DNA of 64,000 nt, from contig NZ_CP107921.1 of assembly GCF_036014215.1 (NCBI RefSeq), forward strand, positions 372,001 to 436,000. Reading direction: 5' to 3'. A program made the translations under genes and the position numbers. Below, one piece after another: positions 25,604 to 34,241 of the stretch. This stretch comes from Streptomyces sp. NBC_00440. Its GTDB lineage: Bacteria > Actinomycetota > Actinomycetes > Streptomycetales > Streptomycetaceae. The notes beneath the pieces were generated by a model. That model saw only the letters and a list, made by a program, of their open reading frames with translations. It was not told the origin of the DNA and did no database searches. The number at the start of each line of letters is the position of its first letter. The first letter of the stretch is position 1.

Positions 25604-26481
25604 CCGTCATCGACGCACACGTCCACCTGTGGGACCCCGGCCTGCACGACCACGCGTGGCTGCGGTCCGCGGGCGACCTGCATCGCCCCTTCCTTCTCGA
25701 CGACCTCACCGCGGCCGCCGGATCGGTGACGGCTGTTGTCGTGCAGGCCGGGCGGACGGTGGACGAGGCCCGCTGGCTGCTGGGCCTGGCGGCGCGGTCC
25801 GCGCGGCTCGCGGGCGTCGTCGTCCACGCGGATCTCGCCGATCCGGCCGCTGTGGACACGATCGACGCACTCCGTGCGGAGGACGGGAGTTCGGCACTGG
25901 TCGGAGTCCGCGACCCGGTCGGGGCGGGCGAGGGCGCCCGCCTCGGACTGCCCCAGGTGCGGCGCTCGCTCGCGGCCCTCGGTGAGCGGGGCCTGACGAT
26001 GGACCTGCTGCTGGGGCACGGGACCCTGCACGAGGCACAGGCAGCGGCCAGGGACCTGCCGCAGGTGCGGTTCGTCGTCGACCACGCCGCCATCTCGGCC
26101 GTCGACGTGCGGCGCGAGGGCCTCGGCGAATGGGCCGCGCAGCTGACGCCACTGGGCCGGCTGCCCAACGTGGTGTGCAAGTTGTCCGGACTCGGCAGGG
26201 CCACCGCCGAACCGGGCGGAGTGCGCCCGGACGCCGTGGCCCGGGTACTGCTCGACGTGTTCGGGCCGCGCCGGCTGATGTTCGGGTCCGACTGGCCGGT
26301 CAGCACCCAGTGGTCGCCGTACGAGGACGTGGCCGGGGCCACGGCCCGGGTGCTGGACGGGTTGAAACCCGACGAAGCCGCCGCGGTCCTGGGCGGAACG
26401 GCCGTCAGGGCCTACGGACTTGAGCCGGCGGACACGTCCGCCGGCGACAGGATGACAATGATCCGGCAGAGGGAGCACTGA
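25600..26481 (+). CDS. Amidohydrolase-family sugar lactonase candidate
   Basis: A 293-residue amidohydrolase-2 protein. The N-terminal DAHVHLWDP is the metal-binding HxH motif of L-fuconolactonase/L-rhamnonolactonase-like enzymes; VDHAAISAVDVR near 160 has a conserved His, and MFGSDWPVSTQWSPY near 225 the catalytic Asp. Together with the aldose dehydrogenase just upstream it would hydrolyse the lactone to the aldonate. GTG start shares two bases with the upstream stop and has AGGAGGT upstream. No sugar-acid dehydratase follows in this operon. Confidence 0.83.
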   Translation: MTVIDAHVHLWDPGLHDHAWLRSAGDLHRPFLLDDLTAAAGSVTAVVVQAGRTVDEARWLLGLAARSARLAGVVVHADLADPAAVDTIDALRAEDGSSALVGVRDPVGAGEGARLGLPQVRRSLAALGERGLTMDLLLGHGTLHEAQAAARDLPQVRFVVDHAAISAVDVRREGLGEWAAQLTPLGRLPNVVCKLSGLGRATAEPGGVRPDAVARVLLDVFGPRRLMFGSDWPVSTQWSPYEDVAGATARVLDGLKPDEAAAVLGGTAVRAYGLEPADTSAGDRMTMIRQREH

Positions 26482-27161
26482 TGACTGGTCTGAACGATCT
26501 GCTCGAACAGAACAAGGGCATGACGTCCGGCGGGCTGCTGTCCGACCGCGTGTACCGGCTGCTGCGCTCGGCCATCCTGAGCGGCGAGATGGCGCCGGAT
26601 CAGCGGATCGTCGAATCCGACATCGCCAAACGCCTGGGCATCAGCCAGGCTCCGGTGCGCGAGGCCGTCAAGCGGCTGGTGCACGAGAGCCTGGTCACTC
26701 ATGTGCCGCGGCTGGGCAGCCGGGTCGCCAGTATCTCGATCGAGCAGGCTGAGCAGGCACGAGAACTGCGCGGTCTGCTGGAGGAGTTCGCCGCCCGGGC
26801 CGCCGCCGAGCGCCGCGCCGAGGGCTACGTCGACCAGCTGAACTCGGTGATCGACGACATGCGACGGGCAGCCCTGCACGACGACCCGAGCAGCTTCCGC
26901 GACAGCGACATGGCTTTCCACCGCCTCGTCTGCCAGGCCAGCGGAAACCACCTGCTGCCGCGGTTGTGGGAGGTGATGGAGCCCAGTCTCTGGACCCTGC
27001 GCGTGGTGTCCAACCCGTTCTACACCGGCAGCCGCGACAAGCTCGTCGACGAACACGCCCGCCTGCTCGACATCCTCGTCAACGGCCGGGAGGACGAGGC
27101 CGCGGAGGCCTTCCGCCGCCACGCGACCGGCACGGCCGGGCCTTCGCAGCACGACGAATAG
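26481..27161 (+). CDS. GntR/FadR-family regulator of the sugar locus
   Basis: A 226-residue regulator. Winged helix at 20-85 (LSDRVYRLLRSAILSGEM, then DIAKRLGISQAPVREAVKRL) and an FCD domain at 95-220 with DSDMAFHRLVCQ and the closing DEHARLLDIL, metal-binding positions of the family. Its ATG overlaps the lactonase stop by one base. As the last gene of the operon it probably feeds back on the promoter with heptamer repeats at 18659-18862, though binding is not shown. Confidence 0.87.
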   Translation: MTGLNDLLEQNKGMTSGGLLSDRVYRLLRSAILSGEMAPDQRIVESDIAKRLGISQAPVREAVKRLVHESLVTHVPRLGSRVASISIEQAEQARELRGLLEEFAARAAAERRAEGYVDQLNSVIDDMRRAALHDDPSSFRDSDMAFHRLVCQASGNHLLPRLWEVMEPSLWTLRVVSNPFYTGSRDKLVDEHARLLDILVNGREDEAAEAFRRHATGTAGPSQHDE

Positions 27162-27325
27162 GACCATCCGGCTGCGTGCGGCAGGCGGGCGCGACCCGTA
27201 CCGCGACCGTGTTCACCCAGGTCCGCGGTGGACGGTACGGGGAGCTGTCGGCGTACGTAGAACCGGTGTGCCCCGGGTCGTCATCGCCGAAGCCCCGGTG
27301 GTGGGGAGCAGGGGGCCTGCTGCGA

Positions 27326-27890
27326 TCAGTGGGCGCCTGGCCTGGCGGCGATGCGTTCCAGAATGGCGTCGAGTTCGGCGCGGGACCACCAGGACCCGTC
27401 CCTCATCACTCCCGCGATCTCACGGAGAGCGGTGTGGTCCTCCAGCGGGTCCTCGTCCAGCAGCACCAAGTCGGCAGGCATACCGGTCACCACACGACCG
27501 AACCGGCCTTCCTCGCCCAGGAATCGGGCCGGCTCCGTGGTCGTCGTCCGAAGAATGGTCAGTGGGTCGAGTCCGGCCTCGGCGAGGTGGTCGAACTCGT
27601 CGTGGAGAGCGAAGCCCGGGATGACTCCCGCGGCCCCACACGCGTCGGTTCCCGCGACCATCGGGACTCCGGCGTCGGCGAAGGTCTTGGTCATCCTCAG
27701 CTGCGCCGACCAGTGGTTGTGCAGGGCGTTGCGGGTGAGGTCGGGGAGTTTGGCGAACTTCTTCGCCGACTTGTCCCAGGTACGCAGTTCCTCGGGGGCC
27801 ATGTAGCGGCGCCTCGGGTCCTGGGTATGTTCGGGTGAGTCGGCGAACTGCTGGGTGTGGACCCGGATCAGGGTCGACTTGAGCGGTGGG
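27326..27890 (-). pseudogene. Truncated imidazolonepropionase-like amidohydrolase (C-terminal part)
   Basis: The frame encodes the C-terminal half of a metal-dependent amidohydrolase: LIRVHTQQFADSPEHTQDPR, then GVPMVAGTDACGAAGVIPG, LHDEFDHLAEAGLDPL, ARFLGEEGRFGRVVTGMPAD and LVLLDEDPLEDHTALREI. The Asp of the TD motif is kept. The N-terminal region with the HxH metal motif, the Lys and further His ligands is missing: upstream the frame enters the neighbouring amidohydrolase gene in a wrong phase. An ATG at 27802 could start a 158-residue product, but it would not be active. I treat it as a remnant. Confidence 0.75.
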
Positions 27891-27971
27891 GCGCCGGTCG
27901 GCTGCGGAAGCGTGCCCTGACTCCGGGACTTCAGCAGCCCCGGCCTTCGGGCTTCGCTCTTCGGGTTGCCG

Positions 27972-28922
27972 TCACGCGTCGAACAGCCGGTGCGCGTTGC
28001 GGGTGGTGAGGTCCCGCCAGGTGTCGGTGTCGGACGGCTGCGCCGCCGCGTCGACGGACGCGACTTGGGCGAGCGCCCCTCCCACGGGTGTCCAGCAGTA
28101 GTCACTGCCGTACAGAAGCTGCTCGGTGCCGAACGCGGCTTCCAGGGCCGGGATCTGGCGTGGGAAGGGCGTCCCGGCCATGTCGTACCAGAGGCGGCCG
28201 AACTGCTCCAGGGCACTGGGCGCGTCCTTGGGGCCGCCCCCCACCACCGCGCTGAACATATCCATCCGGTCGGCGAGCAGCGGCAGCGCTCCCCCGCCAT
28301 GGGTCAACACCCAGCGAATCCGCGGATAGCGAGTGAGGACGCCGCGCAGGAGCAGATCGCTCGCGGTGCGGGCGGTGTCGAAGAGGAACTCCAGCATCGG
28401 CCGCGGCCGGCCCAGGGAAAGCTCCTCGGCGTGCGGCGGTGACGTGGGGTGGACGAAGACGAGGGCGCCGCGGCGATCGAGGTCCTCCCACAGCGGTTCG
28501 AACCGGGGGTCGCCCAGGTAGATCCCGTGGTGGTTGGTCTCCACGGCCACCCCGTCCGCGCCGAGCACGCCAAGGGCGTGGGCCGCTTCGGCGAGCGAGC
28601 CCTCGACGTCGGGCAGGGGCAGGGAGGCGAAGTGGCCGAACCGCTGAGGACACTCGCTGCGGACGCCTGCGCCGAACTCGTTGACCTGGCGCGCGAGGGC
28701 GCGGGCCGCGTCGTCGTCCCCGAAGTGCACCCCCGGAGAGGAGATCGACAGGTAGGACTTCTCGATTCCCGAGCGATCCATCAGGCCGAGATGCTGTTCG
28801 ACGCTCCACGAGGGCCAGCCGGGCATCCCGTCGGGGTGCTCGATGCCGGCGGACCGGGCCGCGGCTACGTAGCTGTCGGTGACGAAGTGGGCGTGGACGT
28901 CGATGAGGCCGGTCTGGGTCAT
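27972..28922 (-). CDS. Amidohydrolase-2 family protein (ACMSD / decarboxylase-like)
   Basis: A 316-residue TIM-barrel metalloprotein. DVHAHFVTDSY near residue 8 is the HxH metal motif, VFVHPTSPP near 160 carries a conserved His, THGGGALPLLADR near 210 another, and LLYGSDYCWTP near 270 the metal Asp. These fit the ACMSD superfamily, which contains decarboxylases such as 6-methylsalicylate decarboxylase as well as hydrolases. AGGGAG precedes the ATG at 28922. It is divergent from the IclR-type gene, which likely controls it. Substrate unknown; an aromatic or beta-keto acid is plausible. Confidence 0.83.
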   Translation of the reverse strand: MTQTGLIDVHAHFVTDSYVAAARSAGIEHPDGMPGWPSWSVEQHLGLMDRSGIEKSYLSISSPGVHFGDDDAARALARQVNEFGAGVRSECPQRFGHFASLPLPDVEGSLAEAAHALGVLGADGVAVETNHHGIYLGDPRFEPLWEDLDRRGALVFVHPTSPPHAEELSLGRPRPMLEFLFDTARTASDLLLRGVLTRYPRIRWVLTHGGGALPLLADRMDMFSAVVGGGPKDAPSALEQFGRLWYDMAGTPFPRQIPALEAAFGTEQLLYGSDYCWTPVGGALAQVASVDAAAQPSDTDTWRDLTTRNAHRLFDA

Positions 28923-28979
28923 GTGGGCTCCCTGGCTTGCGGGTCGAGACCTGAACGAGCGTAGGAACGGCGCCGTAAA

Positions 28980-29849
28980 ATGGCATGGGTGATGCCGATG
29001 AATGAAACACCGAGTTCTGGTGACGGCGCCCGGCCACGGCGCGGTGGGAAGCCCGCTGAGGGGCAACCGGTCATCGATCGGGCGTTCGCCCTGCTCGGCG
29101 CGTTCGACAGTGACCATCGTGCGCAGACCCTCGGCGAACTCGCGCAGCGAAGCGGGATCCCCCGTAGCAGCGCTCTGCGGCTCGCCCGGTCGCTGGTCCA
29201 TGCCGGTGCACTGGAGCGACTCGACGACGGCCGCTACGTCGTGGGGCTGCGGTTGCTGGAGACCGCGTCACTGGCACCGCGTGGTCACGGGCTGCGGTCC
29301 GTGGCCATGCCGTTCATGGAAGATCTCTTCCACGTCACGCGACAGCATGTGCTGCTCGCTGTGCGCGAGCAGCACGAGGCCCTGCTCGTCGAGCGGCTTT
29401 CGGCGCTCGACGCCAGTCCCGTGCACTACCGGGTGGGAGGACGCCTTCCGCTCACGACCACCGGCGTCGGACTGGTGCTGCTCGCCTTCGCTCCGACAAC
29501 CGTCCAGGACCACGCCATCGCCACCTACGAGCCGGAACAGGGCCGTCCCCGACAGGGCCATGACGACATCTGCACCCCGGCCGACCTGCGCCGTGTGCTC
29601 GCGGAGGTACGGCGCGGTGACCACGTCTTCGGCCGACAGAGCCATCCCTGGCCTTTGAACACCGTGGCTGCGCCGGTGCGGGACGGTGGTGAGGTGGTGG
29701 CGGCGTTGTCGGTCGTGGCGCCCAGTACGGGCTTCGCGGAGGCGGGCTACGGCCCGGCGGTGCGGGCTACGGCCCGTGCGGTCTCCCGCCGGCTTGAGGA
29801 GGACAGCCGGCGGACGACGCGTCCCGGCAACACCCGCACCGCTCCGTGA
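28980..29849 (+). CDS. IclR-family transcriptional regulator
   Basis: A protein of up to 289 residues. The N-terminal winged helix (VIDRAFALLGAF, LGELAQRSGIPRSSALRLARSL, LERLDDGRYVVGLRLLE) is classic for IclR, followed by an effector domain (HVLLAVREQHEALLVERLS, then the motif GRLPLTTTGVGLVLLAF, and VAAPVRDGGEVVAALSVVAPS near the end). The start is uncertain: ATG at 28980, 28992 and 28998 are all in frame and no strong ribosome site decides. The 57-bp gap to the divergent amidohydrolase gene must hold both promoters, so that gene is the probable target. Confidence 0.85.
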   Translation: MAWVMPMNETPSSGDGARPRRGGKPAEGQPVIDRAFALLGAFDSDHRAQTLGELAQRSGIPRSSALRLARSLVHAGALERLDDGRYVVGLRLLETASLAPRGHGLRSVAMPFMEDLFHVTRQHVLLAVREQHEALLVERLSALDASPVHYRVGGRLPLTTTGVGLVLLAFAPTTVQDHAIATYEPEQGRPRQGHDDICTPADLRRVLAEVRRGDHVFGRQSHPWPLNTVAAPVRDGGEVVAALSVVAPSTGFAEAGYGPAVRATARAVSRRLEEDSRRTTRPGNTRTAP

Positions 29850-29969
29850 GGTCGGTGAGCCGACATGCGCCACGCCGTCGGCGTCGCCTGGTCACGCTCA
29901 TGCCGATGTGCGTCAGCGCCGACGCGCCGAGCCGGGCACACCGGGCGACCAACTCCGCCCGGTCCACTG

Positions 29970-30210
29970 TCAGGCCGTAGAAGGGCGACGCCCTGGGATC
30001 ATCGTGCCCAGGAGCGACCGGCCGCTGATGACGAGGCGGAGCTGTTCACCGGGGTGGAAGGTGAGCCCGACCGGGAGCAGGTCGATCTCGACGTCGACGA
30101 TCTCGCCGGGTGAGAGCTTCTCGCCCCGGTCGAAGGTGTGGGCCGGGATGTCCTCGGTCGACAGCTTCTCGTCCAGGTGGCGCATCGACCATGGCGCAAT
30201 CCGCGACAGT
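29970..30210 (-). pseudogene. Remnant of a CocE/NonD-type hydrolase (C-terminal domain)
   Basis: About 70 residues match the C-terminal jelly-roll of X-Pro dipeptidyl-peptidase/CocE hydrolases: HLDEKLSTEDIPAHTFDRGE, then LSPGEIVDVEIDLLPVGLTF and HPGEQLRLVISGRSL. The alpha/beta hydrolase part is absent and the natural C-terminus is lost in a short out-of-phase tail (MIPGRRPSTA). No other stretch of the gene is seen nearby on either strand, so this is a decayed fragment left of the GH5 gene. Confidence 0.7.
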
Positions 30211-30642
30211 CCTCCCTGGAGCCCGAAGGTCGATGAAGGTGCGGCCACATCAGTCGGACGGGTGGTTTCGTCGGACGGAAGGTGGTCGATGCCGGCGTCG
30301 TCCCCGGCGCAGTGCAGATGCCGCGGCTGCCATCCGCGCCGACGGGCAACCGTTACGCCGAACAACGTTTGAATTGACGGAAGTTGGGCCGGAACGCAGG
30401 ACCGGCCGAACACGAAGATTAGCTCTGGACGAAGTTATTACTTCCCGGTAAGTTGCCGCCGTGTTTCCAAACCACTCGCGACCACTGGTCACCGCACCGG
30501 CCGAAGCCGCCGTCGTAGCCCTGCCGCTGACCGGCAGCCTCGCCGGGACAACCAGCCCGGCCGTCACCGTGGAGAACCCGTCCGGGCCGCACCACCTGGA
30601 GATCCACCCCCCACACCCACCTCGCCCCTGGAGGGGACAATC
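30211..30642. other. Gene-poor stretch before the GH5 gene
   Basis: About 430 bp without a convincing gene. A local AT-rich patch near 30400-30450 (AAGATTAGCTC...GTTATTACTTCC) is the best promoter region for the GH5 gene. A short plus-strand frame at 30461-30646 has no codon bias that would support it. The left part may be further decayed sequence of the CocE remnant. Confidence 0.4.
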
Positions 30643-32601
30643 TTGAGATCCACTGGGCCGGCTCCCGCCGTCAGGAAGTTCTTCTCCCGAATCCTGCCTG
30701 CCACTGCAGCCGCGGTCACCCTCGTTCTCGCGGGAACCTCCGGTTCTGTCGCGGCGCCCCCCAGCGCCACCACCACGGCCACTCCCCTGACCGGACCGCA
30801 GTTGGCAGCCTCCTGGACGGGGCCGCTGAGTACCCGCGGACGGTACATCGTCGATGCCAACGGCAACCGCTTCAAGCTGAAGTCCGGCAACTGGTCCGGC
30901 GCCCAGGGCACCTATGAGGGCAGCGGCGACGTCAACGACCCCGCGAACCACCAGGCGAACCAGATGTCGAACAACATCCCGTTGGGCCTGGACCGCGCGC
31001 CGCTGAAACAGATCACGGACGACTTCCACGAGCTCGGCCTGAACAGCATCCGGCTGCCGTTCGCCAACGCGATGATGCACGACTCCACGGTCGTACCGGA
31101 CTCCGCGGTCGCGGCCAACCCGCAACTGAAGGGCAAGACCCCGCTGGAGGTGTACGACGCGGTGGTGGCGGCGCTGACCGCCGAGGGGTTCGCTGTCATC
31201 CTCAACAACCACACAACCACCTACCGTTTCTGCTGCGGCCTGGACGGCAACGAGCGCTGGAACAGCGGCCAGACCGCCCAGCAGTGGCAGGACGACTGGC
31301 TCTTCCTGGTGAACCGCTACAAGGCGAACAAGCGTGTCGTCGGCGCCGACCTGCGCAACGAGATCCGCCGCGACACCTGGGACAACCCCAACTGGGGCCA
31401 GGGCGACGATCACGACGCGTACGCGGCCTTCGAGCTGGCGGGCACCCGCATCCTGGGAGCCGACCCCGACATGCTGATCATCATGGAGGGCATCAACTGG
31501 CAGGGCATCCCGCTGAACGGGCTGAACTACGGCAGGCCGATGCTGACCCCGGTCCGCAACCTCTCCAACACCCTGATCTCCTCGGGGAAGCTGGTCTACG
31601 CCGCGCACTTCTACGGCTACACCGGGCCGAACTACACGGGTGCCGACAGCGGACCTGGGCATACCAACGACTGGCCGTACGAGGACTTCCCGCTCGACCA
31701 GCTGAAGCAACTGGTGCACGACGAAGCCCTGTTCGTCACCCAGTCCGGCCAGCACTTCACCGCCCCCGTATGGATCAGCGAGTTCGGTGCGGCCGGCCGA
31801 GGGTCGGATGATGCCAAGGAGAAGACCTGGTTCGACAACTTCACCGACATCCTGGTCCAGAACGACACCGACTTCGCGATCTGGCCGATGGTCGGATGGA
31901 CCGACGCCAACGGCACGCCGCAGGACAACTGGGCCCTGATCTCCTACGACGCCGCCGGCAAACGGCAGAGCCTCAGCGACCCCGGCGACTGGCGGTCCGC
32001 CGACTGGAACAAGCTGGTCAATGCCCGCGGCGTCTCAGGTCCGGTCGCACAAGTCGCCCACTGGAACATGCTCGACCTCGACTTCCGGGACCATCACGTC
32101 TCGTCCCACATGCTCGCCCAGGGCGACTGGAGCCCCGGCTACCGCAAGGGCGACTGCCCCGACAGTCAGCGCCTGACCGGCCTCGGCCGCAGCGACAAGC
32201 GCGGCCTGTGCACCGACGCGAACCAGCCCGCCAAGGGCACCGGTGACTGGGTGGCAGTCCATGACGACCGCTACGTCACCCACGGCGACTGGGCCTCGGG
32301 CTACAACAAACTCCAGTGCCCCGACAACACCTTCGCCGTCGGCTACAGCGTCAACGGCAACTCCATGGCCGGCCTGCTCTGCGCGCCGTCCGCCGCACCG
32401 CTGCCACTGACCGGCCGCAATGTCTGGTTCGACCAGGGCGACAACCGCCCGGCCACGGGCGGCTCGGTCGAGAGCGACTGGGCTCCCGGCTACTACAAGG
32501 GCCAGTGCACCGACAAGGAGTACATCGCAGGCGTCGCCTTCACCTGGCAGCGGAACCACGGCGGGGTCCCCGACGTACTGCTCTGCCGTCCGCTGAGCTG
32601 A
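30643..32601 (+). CDS. Secreted GH5 endoglucanase-like enzyme with three C-terminal Cys repeats
   Basis: A 652-residue secreted protein. A signal peptide (VRKFFSRILPATAAAVTLVLAG) is cut near residue 35. The catalytic barrel (about 55-430) has LGLNSIRLPFANAM, VILNNHTTT, the acid/base in GADLRNEI near 240 and the nucleophile in VWISEFGAAG near 378, as in GH5 cellulases. From about residue 490 three repeats of roughly 50 residues follow: GDWSPGYRKGDCPD, GDWASGYNKLQCPD and SDWAPGYYKGQCTD, each with a second Cys about 20 residues later. They look like a carbohydrate-binding tail, family not recognised. TTG start chosen since GAGGGG lies 6 bp upstream and no ATG fits. Confidence 0.87.
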   Translation: MRSTGPAPAVRKFFSRILPATAAAVTLVLAGTSGSVAAPPSATTTATPLTGPQLAASWTGPLSTRGRYIVDANGNRFKLKSGNWSGAQGTYEGSGDVNDPANHQANQMSNNIPLGLDRAPLKQITDDFHELGLNSIRLPFANAMMHDSTVVPDSAVAANPQLKGKTPLEVYDAVVAALTAEGFAVILNNHTTTYRFCCGLDGNERWNSGQTAQQWQDDWLFLVNRYKANKRVVGADLRNEIRRDTWDNPNWGQGDDHDAYAAFELAGTRILGADPDMLIIMEGINWQGIPLNGLNYGRPMLTPVRNLSNTLISSGKLVYAAHFYGYTGPNYTGADSGPGHTNDWPYEDFPLDQLKQLVHDEALFVTQSGQHFTAPVWISEFGAAGRGSDDAKEKTWFDNFTDILVQNDTDFAIWPMVGWTDANGTPQDNWALISYDAAGKRQSLSDPGDWRSADWNKLVNARGVSGPVAQVAHWNMLDLDFRDHHVSSHMLAQGDWSPGYRKGDCPDSQRLTGLGRSDKRGLCTDANQPAKGTGDWVAVHDDRYVTHGDWASGYNKLQCPDNTFAVGYSVNGNSMAGLLCAPSAAPLPLTGRNVWFDQGDNRPATGGSVESDWAPGYYKGQCTDKEYIAGVAFTWQRNHGGVPDVLLCRPLS

Positions 32602-32611
32602 CCCACCGGCA

Positions 32612-32647
32612 TCAGTTCCCTCAGTTCCCTCAGTTCCCTCAGCCCCG
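32612..32647. repeat. Tandem 9-bp repeat (TCAGTTCCC)
   Basis: Three exact copies of TCAGTTCCC (32612-32638) and one decayed copy (TCAGCCCCG) directly after the GH5 stop. It is non-coding and is probably slippage-derived. Confidence 0.8.
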
Positions 32648-32776
32648 CCATCGAGGAGTTCCGGATCCATCCGAAACAGGAGCCGACCGGCTTCGCAAGG
32701 CGCGCCCGATGGGCTGAACACGATCGAGACCTCCCTCCCGTGGAATCTCCGCTCGCCCCGCCCGGGTGAGAGCTGC

Positions 32777-33436
32777 TCAGGCGGAGGCGGCGCGGCGGCG
32801 GTCGGGGGTCAGCAGGTACGCGAGTGCCATGTCGCTGAGTTCGTCCCCGTACCGGCGTAGCGCCGTCTCGCCGGTGGCGGGGTCGGGGCGTACGGAGTTG
32901 TGGAAGCAGGCGCCGAGGATGGCGCGGGCCGCGGTGTCCAGCGCCGCCTCCGGATGCGAGCGCCGGATCTGGCCTACGTAGGGGGCCGCGGCTTCGAGCA
33001 GGAGGCGGTGGATTTCGGTGATGGTGCGGGCGCCACGGTCCAGGGACTTGACCCCCCGCACCCGCAGCAGCTCGGGGAAGAGACTGTTGCTGTCGGCGAA
33101 GGACTCCAGCAGTGCGTGCGCGTAGGCGTCCATGACGCCGGAGAGCGAAGGCTCGGCCGCGTCCAGCCGCTCGGCCATGTACTGCTCACGGCGTTCCAGC
33201 ATCCGCTCGGCCAGGGCGGTGATCAGCTGTTCTTTGTCCTCGAAGCGGCGGTAGATCGTGCCCACCGAGACCCCGGCGCGTTCCGCGACGCCGGTGATCG
33301 TCATCTCTTCCAGGCCGGCCGACGAGGCGATCTCCTCGGCCGCCCGCAGCACGCGCGCCAGCGTCGCGGCACTGCGCGCCTGCCGGGGCTCCCTGTAGGG
33401 CGCTGGGCGGCCCGGCTCATCAGTCACGTCCCTCAT
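32777..33436 (-). CDS. TetR-family transcriptional regulator
   Basis: A 219-residue regulator. The helix-turn-helix at about 25-70 reads AGLEEMTITGVAERAGVSVGT then IYRRFEDKEQLITAL. The rest is helical with TetR_C-like features and no strong hint to a ligand. Start ATG at 33436 is given; an upstream start at 33472 is in frame but lies close to the promoter. It is divergent from the 33543 gene, with a palindromic operator between them, and so probably represses that gene and itself. Confidence 0.87.
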   Translation of the reverse strand: MRDVTDEPGRPAPYREPRQARSAATLARVLRAAEEIASSAGLEEMTITGVAERAGVSVGTIYRRFEDKEQLITALAERMLERREQYMAERLDAAEPSLSGVMDAYAHALLESFADSNSLFPELLRVRGVKSLDRGARTITEIHRLLLEAAAPYVGQIRRSHPEAALDTAARAILGACFHNSVRPDPATGETALRRYGDELSDMALAYLLTPDRRRAASA

Positions 33437-33500
33437 GGTATCGGCGGCAGTCTCGACAGGTGTCCTTGACAAGTGGGGCGTCCCTCTGAGTAACCTTCAA

Positions 33501-33526
33501 ATGCGAACGTGAACTTACATTCGCAT
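33501..33526. promoter_or_regulatory. Palindromic operator between TetR gene and divergent gene
   Basis: ATGCGAA at 33501-33507 and TTCGCAT at 33520-33526 form perfect 7-bp arms with a 12-bp spacer, a typical TetR footprint of 26 bp. A TTGACA box at 33466-33471 on the plus strand precedes it and TAACCT at 33491-33496 is a candidate -10, so binding would block the 33543 gene. Confidence 0.75.
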
Positions 33527-33542
33527 CCTATGAGAGGTGCAC

Positions 33543-34241
33543 ATGACTGACACCCAGACGTCCCCGCCTGTGACCGTGACGCTCAAGTCGGGGCCCACCG
33601 GAGCCGGGAGCATCGACGACTTCGAGCTGTTCTACGCCCGCCGTGCCCTGGACCGCTTCCGGACGCGGCTGGGACGCCAGGGCCTGCTCGACCTCCTGGC
33701 GGCGGACATCGAGGAAGGCAATGCCTTCCTGCGCGAGAGCGCCCGCGCATCGGACGGCAACTTCAAGGCAGGCACGACGGTGCTCGCCGCGCAGGGCCTC
33801 ACCTCGGGCGAGTTCCTGGCCTGGATGGACGGGGCCTTCGCGGGCGACGACGAGCGCGTACTCCTCGCCGCGCACCCCGAGCACTACGCGATGGGCACCG
33901 ATGCCATCGGGGCGCGCGTGGTGGAGAACATCGGCCCCCACGTCTGTTCCTTCTACATGGGCGGCTGGGGAACGGACGCGATGGCCTGGGCCGCGGACGC
34001 CGCCGAGCTCCTCCCGGAGTCCGAGTTCCCGCGCAAGATGTCCTCGAACCTCTTCCTGGAGGACAGCACCGTCGTCGGCCGGGCGCTGATCCAGTTCGGG
34101 GACACCCCCGACGGCTTCACGGCGAACCTGACGGTCTACTTCCCCGTCACCTGCCCGGACGAGGTCCTGGACCACCACCTCCGGCACTACGCCGTCGAGT
34201 TCAGGAACTGGATTATCGCCGCTGCGGCTGCCCAGGCCTGA
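33543..34241 (+). CDS. Conserved-looking protein of unknown function under TetR control
   Basis: A 232-residue soluble protein, no signal peptide and no membrane segment. I do not recognise the family. It is acidic, with segments such as SIDDFELFYARRALDRFRTR near 25, EEGNAFLRESARASDGNFKAG near 60, GTDAIGARVVENIGPHVCSFYMGGWG near 120 and a closing DEVLDHHLRHYAVEFRNWI. The composition is that of a mixed alpha/beta enzyme or stress protein. GAGAGG lies 5 bp before the ATG. The TetR operator lies 17 bp upstream of the start codon, so it is the obvious target of the divergent regulator. Confidence 0.75.
   Translation: MTDTQTSPPVTVTLKSGPTGAGSIDDFELFYARRALDRFRTRLGRQGLLDLLAADIEEGNAFLRESARASDGNFKAGTTVLAAQGLTSGEFLAWMDGAFAGDDERVLLAAHPEHYAMGTDAIGARVVENIGPHVCSFYMGGWGTDAMAWAADAAELLPESEFPRKMSSNLFLEDSTVVGRALIQFGDTPDGFTANLTVYFPVTCPDEVLDHHLRHYAVEFRNWIIAAAAAQA

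Noticed and set aside
29767..29967. Small minus-strand frame with DRAELVARCARLGASALTHI
   Set aside because: It looks somewhat protein-like, but it is short, overlaps the IclR gene and has no ribosome site; it may be more decayed sequence.
30461..30646. Short plus-strand frame just before the GH5 gene
   Set aside because: No ribosome site and no protein-like pattern; it overlaps the ribosome site of the GH5 gene.
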